Position numbers and translations under genes: made by a program
NCBI RefSeq assembly: GCF_040802235.1
Contig: NC_133167.1
Coordinates: forward strand, 11,524,501-11,588,500
DNA length: 64,000 nucleotides
Origin: Manis javanica
Taxonomy: Eukaryota; Chordata; Mammalia; Pholidota; Manidae
Direction of reading: 5' to 3'
Shown: positions 23,076-36,253 of the stretch, one piece after another
Numbering within the stretch: the stretch's first letter is position 1
Layout of the letters: every line of letters starts with the position of its first letter
Notes under the pieces: generated by a model
Databases searched by the model: none
The model's input: only the letters and a program-made list of their open reading frames with translations
Told to the model about the DNA's origin: nothing

Positions 23076-24689
23076 GGAGACTTAAATATGAATACTAGTT
23101 TCTGTTTTACCAAATGATGTCATATGCCTCAGGTATCCTACCTGTACTCATTGATTTGGTGTGATATATGAGGAAGAAGTTAGAATTACCAGAGACTGGT
23201 CTGTAGACCACCCTATCTGATGTGAATGGAAACTTTGGGTCATGTCTACCTAACAGTTATTCTCTACTCGACGTTACCTAAAAATATAGGTACTTTTCAA
23301 AGGCACAGTGAATTAGTAACACACACATCCAACTCTCCTTGTTATCAATGAGGTCACAAAATGTTGATGGAAGATTTCTGAACAAGAAATGATTCACATT
23401 CCAAATCATCTTCTCTTAACCATAAAAGGAAAAATTTTTGTCTATGAAGAGAGAACAGTTTTAGGACCCATGGTTATTAAACTATCTCACATGGCCATAT
23501 TTCTGATGGCTTGGAAGGCATTATGAGAGTATTTCAGTATCCAAGTCAATAAATTATGATAAAGAACAATTTATAAGAGTATAGTCATTTCCTTCATAAT
23601 CGCTTGGTTGTGACAGTTAATCTGGGTCTCTCCAGACCTTTAAAGGCAACACTGGAAGCCAGAGGATCAGCCTGGAAACTTCAGCATCACAATGAAAGTG
23701 TTTTTGTCAGTGCACTTTTTAAAAAGTGAGTTTCTAGGGCATTTTAGAAATTGCTGTGATTTAATAGATTATGGTGATGTTGGATACATAATGCCACCGA
23801 GTTGTAACGAGATGGCCGGGGGTTCCAAAGACTCTGGGAGAATTTTGCAAGAGATGTGCTGCTTGAGAACAAAGGATGGAATTTGGTTTACAAAAATTAG
23901 AGCACTATTTGGGGAAGCTTCTCTGAGTTCAATCTGAACTTGAACTTTATTCTTCATAAAGAATGAAGTTCATGAGGTCCTGTGATGAGAGGCAATATCA
24001 AGGACAACCTGAGCTAATTTTTATGGTGTCCTGAAATATTACAGCCTCTCTCCACACTGAAAATGCTACCATAGAAAACTGAGCTCTTTGGGGCCGACAC
24101 TGCCTGTGACTATTGTAATCTCATGGCCTCAGGAAAAAAAAAATGTTACCTGGAATTTCTAAAGTCTCTCATATCTGCTCCTTCCAAGTAATAAAAAAAA
24201 AAAAATCCCTTTTCAGGATCATTATGAATTAACTTTGTTTATTACTCTTTGAAAGTTAATGGGTAATACTCATCAGACTTAAATGGTTAAAAAAGGTTAG
24301 AGAGACTTATTCCTCATCCCTCTGTAGGTCATTTCATTTAATTCAATGCAAAAGTTATTTCTTTGATCAACCAGAGGAAAAATGAAGCGTTGGTTTCCCA
24401 ACAGATTTTTATTCTGTTTTCCTACATACATGCACACACAGATATATTACTGAAGGAATTCCTGGTTTCTGAGAACATGCCAAATCTTGCAAAGGTAGTA
24501 ATGAGGTAATTCTCAGGTGAATGATATATTTATGTCTTCTGACAAACAGGGGGAAAACTTTAAAAGATAATTACCACAGGAGTTAAACAGAATCTTAATG
24601 AAGTGAAATAAAATCGGGAAAGGGAGGATCTTTTCTCATTTGATTATGAAGAATTTGATGTTATTTCAAGGCTAAATCTTATTAAATAG
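23076..24689. other. Unique intergenic sequence
   Basis: Nothing recognisable. Two short A-runs lie at 24135-24143 and 24194-24205. Confidence 0.45.
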
Positions 24690-25125
24690 TTTTAGGCTTA
24701 TGTGCTATAGGTTGCACATGTGACCCCAAATTCATGTCCTTCCTGGAACTTCAGAATGTGACTGATTTGGAAATAGGTTCATTGCAGGTACAACTAGTTA
24801 AGGTCATACTGAGTAGGGTGGGTGCTTAATCCAACATGACTGGTGTCCTTATCAGAGGAGGAGCAGGAACAGAGACAGACGTGGAAGGACGAGAGCCATG
24901 TGAGGACCGAAGTCGAGATTTCAATCACGCTGTTGCAAGCCGAGGAACACCTGGAGGTACCAGAAGGAGGAAGAGGTGAGTAAGGATCTTCCCCTAGGGG
25001 CTTAGAGGGGCGCATGGCCCTGCCAGCACCTTGATTTTGGACTTCAAACCTCCAGAACTGTCCGAGAATACACCTCTGTTGTGTTAAACCACCCATTCTG
25101 TGGTACTTGGTTATGGTATCTTAAG
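24690..25125 (+). mobile_element. MaLR solo LTR (MLT1-type)
   Basis: Landmarks in order: ACCCCAAATTCATGTCC, a TGGTGTCCTTATCAGAGGAGG block, GAGAGCCATGTGAGGACC, GCACCTTGATTTTGGACTTC, AAACCTCCAGAACTGTCCGAG, CACCCATTCTGTGGTACTTGG, TATGGTATCTTAAGGAAGCC. These match MLT1 LTRs (CCATGTGAGGACAC ... CTTGATCTTGGACTTCCC ... CCTCCAGAACTGTGAGAAA). Length of about 430 bp is typical. The antisense frame at 24794-25096 is an artefact. Confidence 0.85.
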
Positions 25126-27974
25126 GAAGCCAATGCCAATTGCCTCTGGGTTTTTGGCCAGAGTAAAAGTTAAGAGGCTTACCATTCTGTAGGTGGTCCC
25201 AGAGGAGTCAGGAAAACTTTAGGAAAAAACAAAGAGAGAAGCACCTCGCTTCTACCCTGGCATGACTTCCTCACTGGGCCATATGTTGTGGTGTCTGAGC
25301 TCTCAAAATCAGGGTCATCCGGATGCTCAAATCGCAGATATCCTGCCTAGACCTAGACTTGTTGGTCCGATGCCTCTCTGGTTAGAGCCAAGTCACCTGC
25401 CTTTTACTAAGTTCCTTCATTTCTCTTAAGAATGCTAGAATTTTGTAATCATTACCATGAAGGATACTATCAATTGCCATCTTTGAGAGAGAAACAAAAA
25501 TCTGTCATTTCATTGAGGGTCAGCAAAGGGCTCAATCCTGTTCTCAAGTCTGTAGGTGGGGTTGAGTAAAATCCGCACTTTGGACAGTATCAGCGAGCTG
25601 CCCAGGACCACAGTTTCTTATCAGGACAAAAATTTACCAACAGTATTCATCCAAATAGACCTTAATTTTCTTCTGGCTCCCCCAAACTCTACAGCAAGCA
25701 GTGACAATGAAGAATTGGTTCTCTTAACTTATGCCAAAACCTAGCAGCTGAAACTTGGAGAAGTTCAGAAGCTGCAGACTGTGTACCTGGCTACCTGTAT
25801 GTCTTTTTTCTTTAACCCTTAGACAAAAAAAAAAAATTACACACCTTCAAAATAATTAACAGTCAATACTAAGATCAAATTTACGGAAGGAAAAAGGAAC
25901 TCTTCTGAAGAGAAACGCTATTTAACAAGAGCTTTTCAATCACATAAATATGAAATTACATTTATAGTAAGTAAATGAAGCAGATAATTAAAGGATTTGA
26001 AATGGAAATTCTGAATCATTCCTTTTATATTTTAGACTATCAGGATCCGTGTATTTGCACATATGATTTATACAAGCGAGATCACTCAGGGGTGCTTCAT
26101 ATAAATATAGAAGTTTGTGATTATAATTACAGGTTTTCCTCTTACTTCATTCCCAAATTGTTTGGATTTTGAAAAGTTTAAGAACTACAGGAAGGAGAGA
26201 ATAATGTAACAATTACTTGGGCATCTTTGCCCCACATTAACAAAGTTCATAATATTTCTTTCATGTTATTCTGAACAAAATGCATAGAGCAGCACAGACC
26301 AATGATAGATCTTCTTTATTTGTCTTCCTGTAGTCTCTTGTCTTTCTCTCTCCCTGTCATTTATATGTCTATGTTGATGTATATGTACATGTTTTTTAAA
26401 TTAATTTGACTGCTAAATAGTACTCTATCATTTAAATATAAAACAGTTCACTTTAGGATTTCTCAAATCATAGGTTATTTTTTCACAATGTTGAGGTATC
26501 ATAATTTTTTAAATATGAATGAGATCTGTTTTTTCTTTTATTATTTTATACAATGGTATTGTAGGTTTACAGATATTACTGATTCTCATACATCAGTCTT
26601 CAAGGCAGTAACCGTGCTTTTAGTAGTTTTAGTAGTTTTTTCTGTAGAATATTTTGGGGCTTTCTATTTATCATATTACCTGCATTAAAAATGATTTTGA
26701 TCATGCTTTCTTTGTATTACCTATTGAATGGCTTAGGATCGCTAGGAAGGAGGTGTGAGATCAGGCCTACAGTTGGGTTATAGTGTTCTGACATTAATAT
26801 AATATTTCTGATGCTACAAAAAATAATCTGAATGATCATCAGTAATAAGTCTTCGGCTCTTCCACTAACTTCCTATTATATCTATCTTCAAAGCTAGGCC
26901 AGAGAAAAATATTGAAAGAGCTTCTGAAAGCTATATGGAAAAAAAGTCGATACTTGATGAGGTGAGAGAGAAAAGTATAACTCAGAGCTATTCTTTAGGT
27001 AGAAATGCTGGTTGTAACATATGCTAGTCAATAACCTGAGGAATCTCTTCATACAGTGGATCCTGGACATGTTTGACACACAGATAATTTTTGGTGCCAT
27101 CACACCCCACTACAATATACAACACAAATAATTTATCTATTAATTATAAAATTAAATGAATAATAATGACAAGATAAACACAGTCGATGTTTTATTTTTC
27201 TGACTTCCTATAATAATCACACCAAAAAAAATAAAACATGAAATAAACTTTATGAAAATGAAGAAAGGAATGAATTAATACCTTTAAATTGTATTATTTG
27301 TCTTTTCTGAATACAGGAAAAAAACAGTGAACAGCATAGTATGTTGCAATAATGAATAAAAATATAGCTTCTGGCTTTGAGCCTTAAAAAATAAATATTA
27401 TATATAAGTAATTTTGATAAAAGAAAACTTTATCAGGATAAAAATATTCCCTTTTATTTCCAACATGTTAAGTTGTGTATTTACCGTAAACAGGCATTGT
27501 ATTTACAATACTTTTTCTGCATCTATTCAGATAATTCTGTGCTTTTATACTACAATTTATGAAATTGCTCAAATTCCCAATCTTGAACATTCTTTTATGT
27601 CTGGGATAAAACCCAATTATAATTTTTTAATAATAATTAATAAAGTGTGGAAGTCAGTGTGATTGGAGTTCACATGGCAGGTTTTCATTTACTTTTCATA
27701 GGTGTGATTATTTTATTATTTTTCTTGTACTAATCTTAGTGTGTTTTACTATCAAAGTACATTACCATATATACATTAGAAATGGATTTCTCTCTTCTTT
27801 TTCTCTGAAATGATCTGTGGAAGGTGTGAATTAGCTTCTCTTTGGAGTTTTGACATAAGCTTGCCTGTAATCCTTTTGGGGCAATAGGGAGGTAGGTTGG
27901 GAGACAGTTTTTATTTTTTTAATAAGCAATTTATTTACTTTAATGGTTATTAGTATATTACATTACAGTTCTTA
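25126..27974. other. Unique, increasingly AT-rich intergenic sequence
   Basis: No gene found. The 66-codon frame at 26488-26688 is hydrophobic but AT-driven. 26200-26460 and 27120-27420 contain only homopolymeric or TAAA-type low complexity. Confidence 0.4.
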
Positions 27975-28320
27975 TGCTTAACAGCTTTATTAAGGTATAG
28001 TTCACATACCAAAAACTTCCATGTGAACTTCAATGAATTTTAGTAAAACTTACTGAAGTTGGGCAATCATCACCGCAATCCAATTTTAAAACATCTCCGT
28101 CATACCTAGAGTTCCCTGGTTTCTATATGCAGTCATTTTTCATTTCCACCTCCAGCCCTAAGCCACTGTTAATTCATTTTCAGTCTGACAAAGATTTGCA
28201 TTTTCTGAGCATTTCATAAAAATGTGGTCATCAGAGTCAACTTTTCTTTCACTTAACATGTCTTTAAGTTTCATACGTGGTAGCATGTATCAGTTCATTC
28301 ATCGTTTATTTCATTATTTA
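27975..28320 (-). mobile_element. Antisense L1M 3' UTR fragment
   Basis: CAGCTTTATTAAGGTATAGTTCAC, GGGCAATCATCACCGCAATCC, CCAGCCCTAAGCCACTGTTAA and CTTTCACTTAACATGTCTTTAAG match reversed L1MB/L1MC 3' UTR landmarks. Confidence 0.7.
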
Positions 28321-28479
28321 TTATCTATTTTCTGAAACTTCTATTTCTCCCAATATTTCACTTTATGTTTTAAAATTTTTGATAAGGTTGTTGATTGAAT
28401 TATGTAATTATTCTCATGATTACTTAAATATCACATTTTTTATTATGATTCCTATTATTTTTTTGTTCCAAGCATGCTT

Positions 28480-28955
28480 TCTTTTGTTGATATGTAGTTT
28501 TAAGTTTCCAGTGTACAACATACTGATTTGACATTTATATATATTACAAAATGTAGAGTGTAGTTATTATCTGTCACAATCCCAAATTATTACAACATTA
28601 TTAATTATATTCTCCATGCTGTATCTCTTACCCCCATGACTTAGTAATAATTGGAAGATTCCTGACCCTCTTCACCTATTTCCCCCTTCCCCTGACTCCT
28701 CCCCCTCTGGCAACCGCCAGTGTGTTCTCTGTATTTATGAATCTGTTTCTGGGTTTCTGTTTGTTTTGTTTTTTAGCTTCCACATATAAATGAATTTGTA
28801 TGGTTTCGTTTTTCTCCATCTGACTTATTTCATTTAGCATAATGCCTTCTAGGTCTATCCATGTTGCCAGAAATGTCAAGATGTCATTCTGTTATATGTA
28901 CCACATCTTTATCCATCCATCTGTCTATGGACACTGGTTCCAAATAGGCTTTTAT
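28480..28955 (-). mobile_element. Antisense L1 3' UTR and ORF2 C-terminal fragment (L1MA-like)
   Basis: CTCTGGCAACCGCCAGTGTG, TATGAATCTGTTTCTGGG, TCTGACTTATTTCATTTAGC, GTCTATCCATGTTGCCAG and TTTATCCATCCATCTGTC parallel the young L1 at 37260-37460 at much lower identity. The minus-strand frame at 28676-28879 contains the ATWIDLEGIMLNEISQMEK part of the ORF2 C-terminus. Confidence 0.8.
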
Positions 28956-28999
28956 TGGTGATTGTTTTCTTTATTATTTTTTGGAAAAACATAACAAAA

Positions 29000-29300
29000 G
29001 ATTCATATTTTTAATGTTTTTCAAATAACCAATTCTTGATTTATTATCTCTGTATCTTTTTTCATTTTTATTCTTTATTTTATATTTTATTTTCCATGGG
29101 TTTTACTATCTTTTGATCTTTGGTTTCTTTTATAAAATAATTTATTTCATTTACATTGTCTTTTTTTTTAAGGTTTACTTAAGGCTATCATATATTTTTA
29201 TCCTTTAAACACTACCTAAGTGTGTCCCACAAGTCTTAATATGTGATAGTACTTCATTATCATTTATTTATAAATGTTGAGTATTTAAAAAGTACATTCC
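29000..29300 (-). mobile_element. Antisense L1 ORF2 fragment
   Basis: AAATAACCAATTCTTGATTTA and GTGTGTCCCACAAGTCTTAATATG occur in the same order as CAGCTCTTGGTTTCGTTGA and GCGTCCCACAGAAG of the intact-length L1 at 40010-40250. About 300 bp survive. 29300-29640 may continue into other old L1 sequence but is too diverged to claim. Confidence 0.6.
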
Positions 29301-29640
29301 CTACCTACCATACATTTACAGTCTCTTTTTTTCTCTTGACCCCACAAACTATTAGATAATTACTATGCTAAATTTGATATTTATCAATCTGTTACATATA
29401 TTTGTCTCTTTAATGTATATATATTTTCCCTAAACCTGCACCTACATACCATGCAATTGCATTGATATAACTCAATTTATCCATTTCTTTTTATGAAGAG
29501 CACTTAGGTTGTTCGCAAATTATTTCTATTACTAGTACTGTGTGATATTATGTATATTATATATAAGTATGATACTTCTATTTTAATTTAAAACTATTTC
29601 TATTATCATGCTTCTGCAAACATTTTTATATGTTTCCTTA

Positions 29641-31104
29641 TATACTGTAAGAGCTTTTCTAGAAGGTAAAAGAGCTTAATTTCTGAGTCATAGGGCATGC
29701 GCATCTTCGATTTCACTAGAAATTTGCAAATGTTTCTCAGACCAACATTTCAACCCTAGACTGTAAAATAGCATGGAGGGGAGAGAGCTTTATAATCCTT
29801 TTGTCTAAAATTGAGTTCCATGACTACAAGTAGCTACAAGGGCAGCTGCAAAATATGTCTGAAGCTCAAGACCATATGCATTAACCAATACAGAGGAATA
29901 TGATCTCAATTGACAAAAAAATGTGGAGGAGGGGAAAATGCATTCTAAGGGATAGAAACAGCCCATAATGAAGTACCATCCTCGGTACACCCAGGAACCT
30001 GTGAACCTCTTCTTCCCACATTAGCACTGCTCACCCACGAGATGACTTAGAGTGCCTCCCTGCCCAAAGGGCAGAACATATTGGATCTGTCCCTTCTTAC
30101 ACCATTGTATGGGAGTAAGAATAGGAACACCCGTGTTTACTGCAAGCAGACTGTAAAGTGTTAGGTATTTCCCTTTTTCTGGGGTGGAGTTTTTCTAGTT
30201 CTCATTGTTCTGAGAGAGACATCTTCATAACTCCTAGGCACCAGGGCACCTCTGTACAAAGATGTACGGTTCATACCCTAAAAGGAGTAATAAATTCTTT
30301 GCGCACACTGGTATACTGCATCAAGTAGTGTCTTGACGCTCATGACTCACTGAAATGACTCTGGGCATTTATCCAAAACGTTTTGCTCTCTCTTGCTCTG
30401 GAAGGTTAAAAGATAAGTTCTATGAAAATACACTGTGTTTTTGTACATCTTCAGGGAGAATACTCCATGCAATTGTGGTCTTGAGTTTTATGTATTGGCA
30501 CTGTTTTTTATTTCTATGTACAGTATTACAGAAGATGACAAAGTTTAATAAAACAGTATGACTCTTTGAAGGCAGTGTAGTTCAATAGACCAGATGGATT
30601 TCGCCATATCATGTAAGAACAGAACAATTGCATGAGTCAAGGCAATTTGCTAAGTTTTAGAACTTTTGATTGGACTTAACCATTGTTTTAGGCAAATAAA
30701 TTGGAAAATCAATTTATTGATTTATTATGTGTTAGGTAATTATCCATTTAATTTAGTTGTGTAAAAAGGAGTAAAATTGTAAACTTTTTTTAGTATTTCA
30801 GAAAACAGAAACAATAGTAATAAAATACAGGTGAGGGGAGTGAAATTCTCACATACAGCTGGAAAAAGCACAAAATGAAATACTTTTTATATAGAGTATA
30901 TTGACAATATCAATGAAGGTATTAATCAACATGGATTTAATACAGAATTTCACAATTGAGAATTAACCTATAAATATATTTGTATCTCTGTGCAAAGGGG
31001 AATGTATAGTCAATATCCATCAATAGGAAAATTAGAAAGTTCTATATGGTGTACGTGTAGAAGGTAATGCTATGTTGTAAGAAAAGAAAATAAAGTAGAC
31101 CTTT
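29641..31104. other. Unique intergenic sequence
   Basis: No gene or repeat I can name. Confidence 0.45.
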
Positions 31105-31640
31105 GTATTATTATTTTATGTTGTGTAACAAGCTACCATAAACTTAGCTCATATCAATACACATTTATTATCTTATGTGTGCTGTGTGTTGGGAATCCAG
31201 CTCCTGCTTAGGGCTTCTGCTCAGGGTTTCATAAGGGCATGGTCAAGTTTTGGCTGGGCTGAGTTCTCATATAGAGGCTCATTTGGGGAAGAATCTGCAT
31301 CCATGGCTACTCAAGTTGTGGGCAGAATTCATTTCTTTCTGTTGTTGAAATGAGGACCCCAGCTTATACTGGTTGTTGGCTGAAGGTCACCCTCAGCTCC
31401 CAGACGCCATAATTCCTAGTGGCTGCCAGCAGTTCCTTTCCACATGGTTGCTTACTTCATTAAGCCAGTAAGGAGATTGTCCGGAAATCACCTGCTAACA
31501 AGACAAAGTGTATGTCTTATTAGGGTGAAATAATCACAGACTGACACCTGTCACTTTTGCCATATGCTATTGATTAGAGAAGCACGTCACAGGTCTGACC
31601 CATACTCAAAGTGAGAGGATTAGTCACAGCCGTGAATGTC
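31105..31640 (+). repeat. Ancient dispersed repeat, LTR-like, family not named
   Basis: ATGTTGTGTAACAAGCTACC, AATACACATTTATTATCTTATG, GGAATCCAGCTCCTGCTTAGG, AGTTTTGGCTGGGCTGAG, GCCAGCAGTTCCTTTCCACATGG and CACCTGTCACTTTTGCCATATGC, TATTGATTAGAGAAGC follow a common eutherian repeat. That repeat begins TGTAACAAACCACC and ends near CACTTCCGCCATATTCTATTGG. I recognise the pattern but not the name. Confidence 0.6.
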
Positions 31641-31914
31641 AGGAGACAGGGATCTTGGAGGAGCGACCTGAACTTGTGTCCAGCACAATTTTTATGTGTT
31701 GATAGGGAATACTTTCTAAGGTATGTTACTAAGTAGGGGGAAAAGGTACTTATAAGTCTATGTACACATGCATGCATGTCTTTATTTTTCCCTCTGAAGA
31801 GAAACAGCAGAAGAAAAGACATTTGGAAAGGAAAGAGGATTAACAAGTCATCTTCCTTCAGTGTTGCAATTTTTATATGGTGTATATATATTAATATTTC
31901 AATAGTAAAGCTAA

Positions 31915-32095
31915 TTTTTAAAATTTTTTTATTAAGGTATGATTGATATACACTCTTATGATGGTTTCTCATGAAAAACAATGTGGTTACTACATTTACC
32001 CATATTATCAAGTCCCCCCCCCATACCCCAGTGCAGTCACTGTCCATCAGTGTAATGAGATGCCACAGATCCACGATGTGCTAGAAGAGCTAATT
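31915..32095 (-). mobile_element. Antisense L1 3' terminus
   Basis: TTTTTTTATTAAGGTATGATTGATATAC, CAATGTGGTTACTACATTTACCC and GTGCAGTCACTGTCCATCAGTG read as a reversed L1 3' end. The last phrase also occurs in the young L1 at 37035. About 180 bp, truncated at its 5' end. Confidence 0.7.
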
Positions 32096-32539
32096 TTTAA
32101 GTTTATGTTCCCTTATGGCTATTTGGAACTTGAATCAAATGTAATAACTTCCACAAAATTGATAAATGAATGAACAAAGATGCATTTTGCAAAGGATTTG
32201 GGGATCTAGTCTCTGACTTTTGTGTATCGACCGCATCAGTGTCAGTGTGACTTGGTGGTTGACTGGCAATGAATTTGATGACCTCATGCCACAAAAACTT
32301 CCTCAGTTTTCCTGAGAGAACTAAACATGCATTATTTCCTGTGTGCTGTGATGTATAATGTTTGGGAATCCCCACTCTAGATAAAAAAAAAGAGATTAGG
32401 CAGTGTCCTGCCAAAGGTATGTAAATGCTCTCCAGTCGTAGATACTGCCAGTATTTCTCTAAAGCACCTACAAGGGTGCCAGTGCCTCCACACACTCAGC
32501 AAAACGTGATATTATCAATATTCTAATCAGTTATTCTGG

Positions 32540-33160
32540 TGGTTCTATGTCAATATCCCGTTGTTCTCTCAATTTTCATTTCCCAAGTTTCTGGTGTGTT
32601 TGAGCACTTTCACATGATTCCTGGCACTGTGACTCTCTTTGGCAAAATGCTTATTTATCTTTTTTTTGTTGTTCATTTTTCTACTGATAAGTCTCTTTTC
32701 TTCAAGTTGATTTTAGATGTCCTTTATGGATGTCAGATGCAGTCATCTTTCTGCTCTTCTTTTTTCATATTTCTTGATATGGATTCTCACGTAATTCAAT
32801 TTCTTCTTTTTGAATATACGCATTTGAGACTGTAAACTTTCCTCTTGTTAAACCATTAGCTACATTCCACAAGTTTGGATATGTCATGTTTTCATGACCA
32901 TTTAGTTTGAGATATTTTTAATTTCTATTTTAATTTGCTTTTTTACCCATGGGCTAACTAAACACATTTTGGATCAAGTAAACATTTTTATTTACTTAAT
33001 TTCTAAATATTCAATTATTTGCTACTTGTATTGTTTGTTTTATTTCTGATCTAATGTCTGTTGAACTCAGAGAATGTACTCTGCATAAATTCAATCTTTC
33101 AAATTTTGAGTTTGCTTTATGGCTTAATATATGATCTTTCCTGAGATCTCAATCCCTTTT
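32540..33160 (-). mobile_element. Antisense old L1 ORF2 fragment
   Basis: CATTCCACAAGTTTGGATATGTC, TTTACCCATGGGCTAACTAAAC, TTTCTGATCTAATGTCTGTTG and GAGAATGTACTCTGCATAAATTC are diverged versions of the same ORF2 region seen at 40240-40530. It covers the same L1 segment as 29000-29300, so these are two separate insertions. Confidence 0.6.
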
Positions 33161-33529
33161 TTTATACATATTTCATGTCCATTTCTTCACTCATTCAACA
33201 ATTTCTTCAGGGATAAAGATGTAAAGGTAAGCATAAAGGACATATCATTTCAAAGTTCCCCAGACTGTGAAACATGAAGATACGCAGGATAAGGTCCTAT
33301 GTTTGTGTGCTTGTGTGTGTGTATCTAACAAATAATTTGATAATTTGTGATGTATTTGCTCACGCACACATATATATCATAAATAATTCAATTTGATGTA
33401 CTTTATGTTCTTTAATATACTGCTTCTGTTTCTTTATTGATATCTGAAAACCCCAATTCTCTCATCTTGAGAGAATCCATTAGTATCTATTAGTTTTTAA
33501 TTTAATTTTTTGGGGTGTCTGTCGTAAGA

Positions 33530-33665
33530 GATCATTTTATTCTCCACAATTCAAAGGATTAGGCAGGTCAAATATTATGTATTATTGCAATCTTACAAAT
33601 GATGGAAGGAAGATTCAGAGACTTCTATGAGGAGTTTTACATCCCACCTACCTATGTCATAAGGT
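33530..33665 (+). repeat. Probable MIR core
   Basis: TATTGCAATCTTACAAATGATGG, AAGGAAGATTCAGAGACTTC resembles the MIR core (CATTTTACAGATGAGG, AAACTGAGGCTCAGAG). Weak. Confidence 0.4.
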
Positions 33666-35293
33666 CAATGTCAAGATTAAATGGAACAGCATAGGTTGAA
33701 ATTGCTTTGGAAAATTGCAGGCTTTGTATGTGTGAGCATTGCATGGTGCCCTTACAAAAACTTCTTAAGAAAAAAAAGCTCAGGTACCTTTTAAAACCAC
33801 AACTCCAATTACTAATTATCACTCTTTTTGGAGCCAAATCTAATACATAGGAGCACCATACCTTATGGATAACCATTTTCCAAATATGTGATTGATTTTT
33901 GAGAATTTTTAAGCCTAATTAAAAATCAGCTATTTATCTGGTTTATGTCCTCCAAAATTTTGGAGAGTTAATGTTGTGTTTTCGGTCCAATTTTGCAAGG
34001 AAGTTCTCTTCACTCTTGTTAGAGGAAGAAGCCAAGGACTCCAAATCATACTCTGAGGAAGTACAGTAAAGCCTAGGCCTTAGATTTAAGAGGCTTTTTC
34101 TGGGCGGAGACTGTGGTGGTTGTATGCTTTAATCTTGACCCACACTCCCTCTTCCTTTTAAAAATAAACTCTAAGCATTGTTTCTTGGGTATAATTGTAA
34201 GTGATCTTTCCAGAAGAAGAACAACTCTGTTTTGAAAGAATCTAGTAAGTACTACTGAAATCTGTGTGATGGAAGGTTGGTCAGTCTCTAAATGGCTCAA
34301 ACCGGAAATCCCGTAACACCATAACATTCTTCAATTGTAGCCAAGTGGCACACAGCGAGGAAAGAATCCTTTCTGGTTCTAAACCATTTGGCCTAAGATA
34401 TTTCATAGAATTTAGGTTTTCTTTGAAATGACTTTAGTAAAACTCTTATTTTAAGAATTGGCTTGCAAGTCGGTGCCACTGTAAACACAGGACTTGTTTT
34501 TTCTCCAGAAATGATGTATTATTTAAGCATAATTGGAAAATTCAGAATGAGTCAATCTTTTATGGCGTTCAGTTAATTAAATGGGCAAAGCTGGCACATC
34601 CTCCCACATGCAATGACTTGGTCCGTCATCTCTAACACAGCAGGCATGTTTTGGAATTTAGAGAACCTTTGTTTACAAGAAGAAAATAATGGCCTCAGTG
34701 ACCTGTAATTGATTTTCAGGGCCCAATACTGAAACAAGTAGTATAGTATTCTGTTACTGCAGCCAGTTTCACAAATCAATCTAAATGAATGTGCTTTCTT
34801 TCCAGACTTTGGTCAATACAAACAAATTCACAGAGTTCTTACATGGTGAGATGGAAAGTGGCAACAGTTACAAGAGGTTGAACAGGCTTTTGCTATTTTG
34901 AAATATTAAAAAAATCTTTCTTCATCTCAAAATTTTAAGTAAAATTCTGAACCTCCATTCCTTAATCAAATAACATGATATTCTGAATGTTTTAGATTGT
35001 AAAAAATATATATGTATAATTTATCCAAAGTGTCTTTTATTATTATAATTCAAAGGTGTCCTACTCTTATAAAATATAATATTTTTAATTAAAACAGGAA
35101 AAAGGCATGCGAGTGTTCAGTTTTAGCAAAATCTAAAGTTCTTGATGCCTAAGTTAAGAAGAGTCTTCCTTTCATGTATCTTTGTCTACGTCTATGACCT
35201 TAAAAGATGTGCAGAGATTTCTACCATCAGTACCAGGACATTTCTGTGTCCCTGACTGCCTGCTTTACTTTCTTCCACAGCTATTTCTTTTTC
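33666..35293. other. Unique intergenic sequence up to the chimeric insertion
   Basis: No gene or repeat recognised. 35270-35293 (CTTCCACAGCTATTTC...) is the 3' flank of the poly(A) of the L1/retrovirus chimera. I could not find this flank repeated beyond 43116 as a target-site duplication. Confidence 0.45.
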
Positions 35294-35309
35294 TTTTTTT
35301 TTTTTTTTT

Positions 35310-35632
35310 GAGAGGGCATCTCTCATATTTATTGATCAAATGGTTGTTAACAACAATAAAATTCTGTATAGGGTAGTCAATGCTCAATGCACAATCATTA
35401 ATCCACCCCAAGCCTAATTCTCGTCAGTCTCCAATCTCCTGAAGCATAACGAACAAGTTCTTACATGGTGAACGAATTCTTACATAGTGAATAAGTTCTT
35501 ACATGGTGAACAGTACAAGGGCATTCATCACAGAAACTTTCGGTTTTGATCATGCATTATGAACTATAAACAATCAGGTCAAATATGAATATTCGTTTGA
35601 TTTTTATACTTGATTTATATGTGGATCCCATA
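35310..35632 (-). repeat. Truncated 3' LTR (U3-R only), copy B
   Basis: Collinear with 935-1257. It starts TA where copy A has TG, carries AATAAA at 35333-35328, and ends at the same CCCTCTC before the A tail. The shared end point in both copies shows that the transcript 3' end is fixed. Confidence 0.7.
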
Positions 35633-36253
35633 TTTCTCCCTTTATTATTATTATTATTTTATTTTTAATAAAATGCTGCAGTGGTAGGTACATGCAAGAT
35701 AAAGGTAGAAAACAGAGTTTAGTGTTGTAAGAGAGCAATTGTAGATGATCAGGTGTGTGCCTGTAGACTGTGTGCTAATCCAAGCATTAAAACATCCACG
35801 GATGCAGAAGATTTCTCTCAAAACAGGGGGGGTGAGGTTCTAAGCTTCACCACTGCTGATCCCCAATTTCTCACCTGATGGCCGCCCTGCGACTGTGCCT
35901 GTCTTAGGTTGTTCCTCCCTTGAGGAATCTTACCCATCTCTGGCTAACCAGTCATCTTCCGGGGCCATACAGGGAGATGTAAAGTTGGTAAGTGAGAGAG
36001 AAGCCATGTTGTTTGAAAAGGTTAGCTTTTTACTTCTTTGCAGATTTATGCCCTGTGGCTTCTATGCCCAGCATTTGTCTTGCGGTATCTTTACCACTTG
36101 GAGGAATTATGATACTCGGTGAATTCGATATGAGGCATGAATTCTATTTAAGGGTTGTAATGAGAAAGGAAGAAGAAAAGCTATAGAGGTAGCAGATGGA
36201 AGAAAACATGGGAGGATTGATTATTTCTTTGACATATCTTCTTGTAGAGTTAC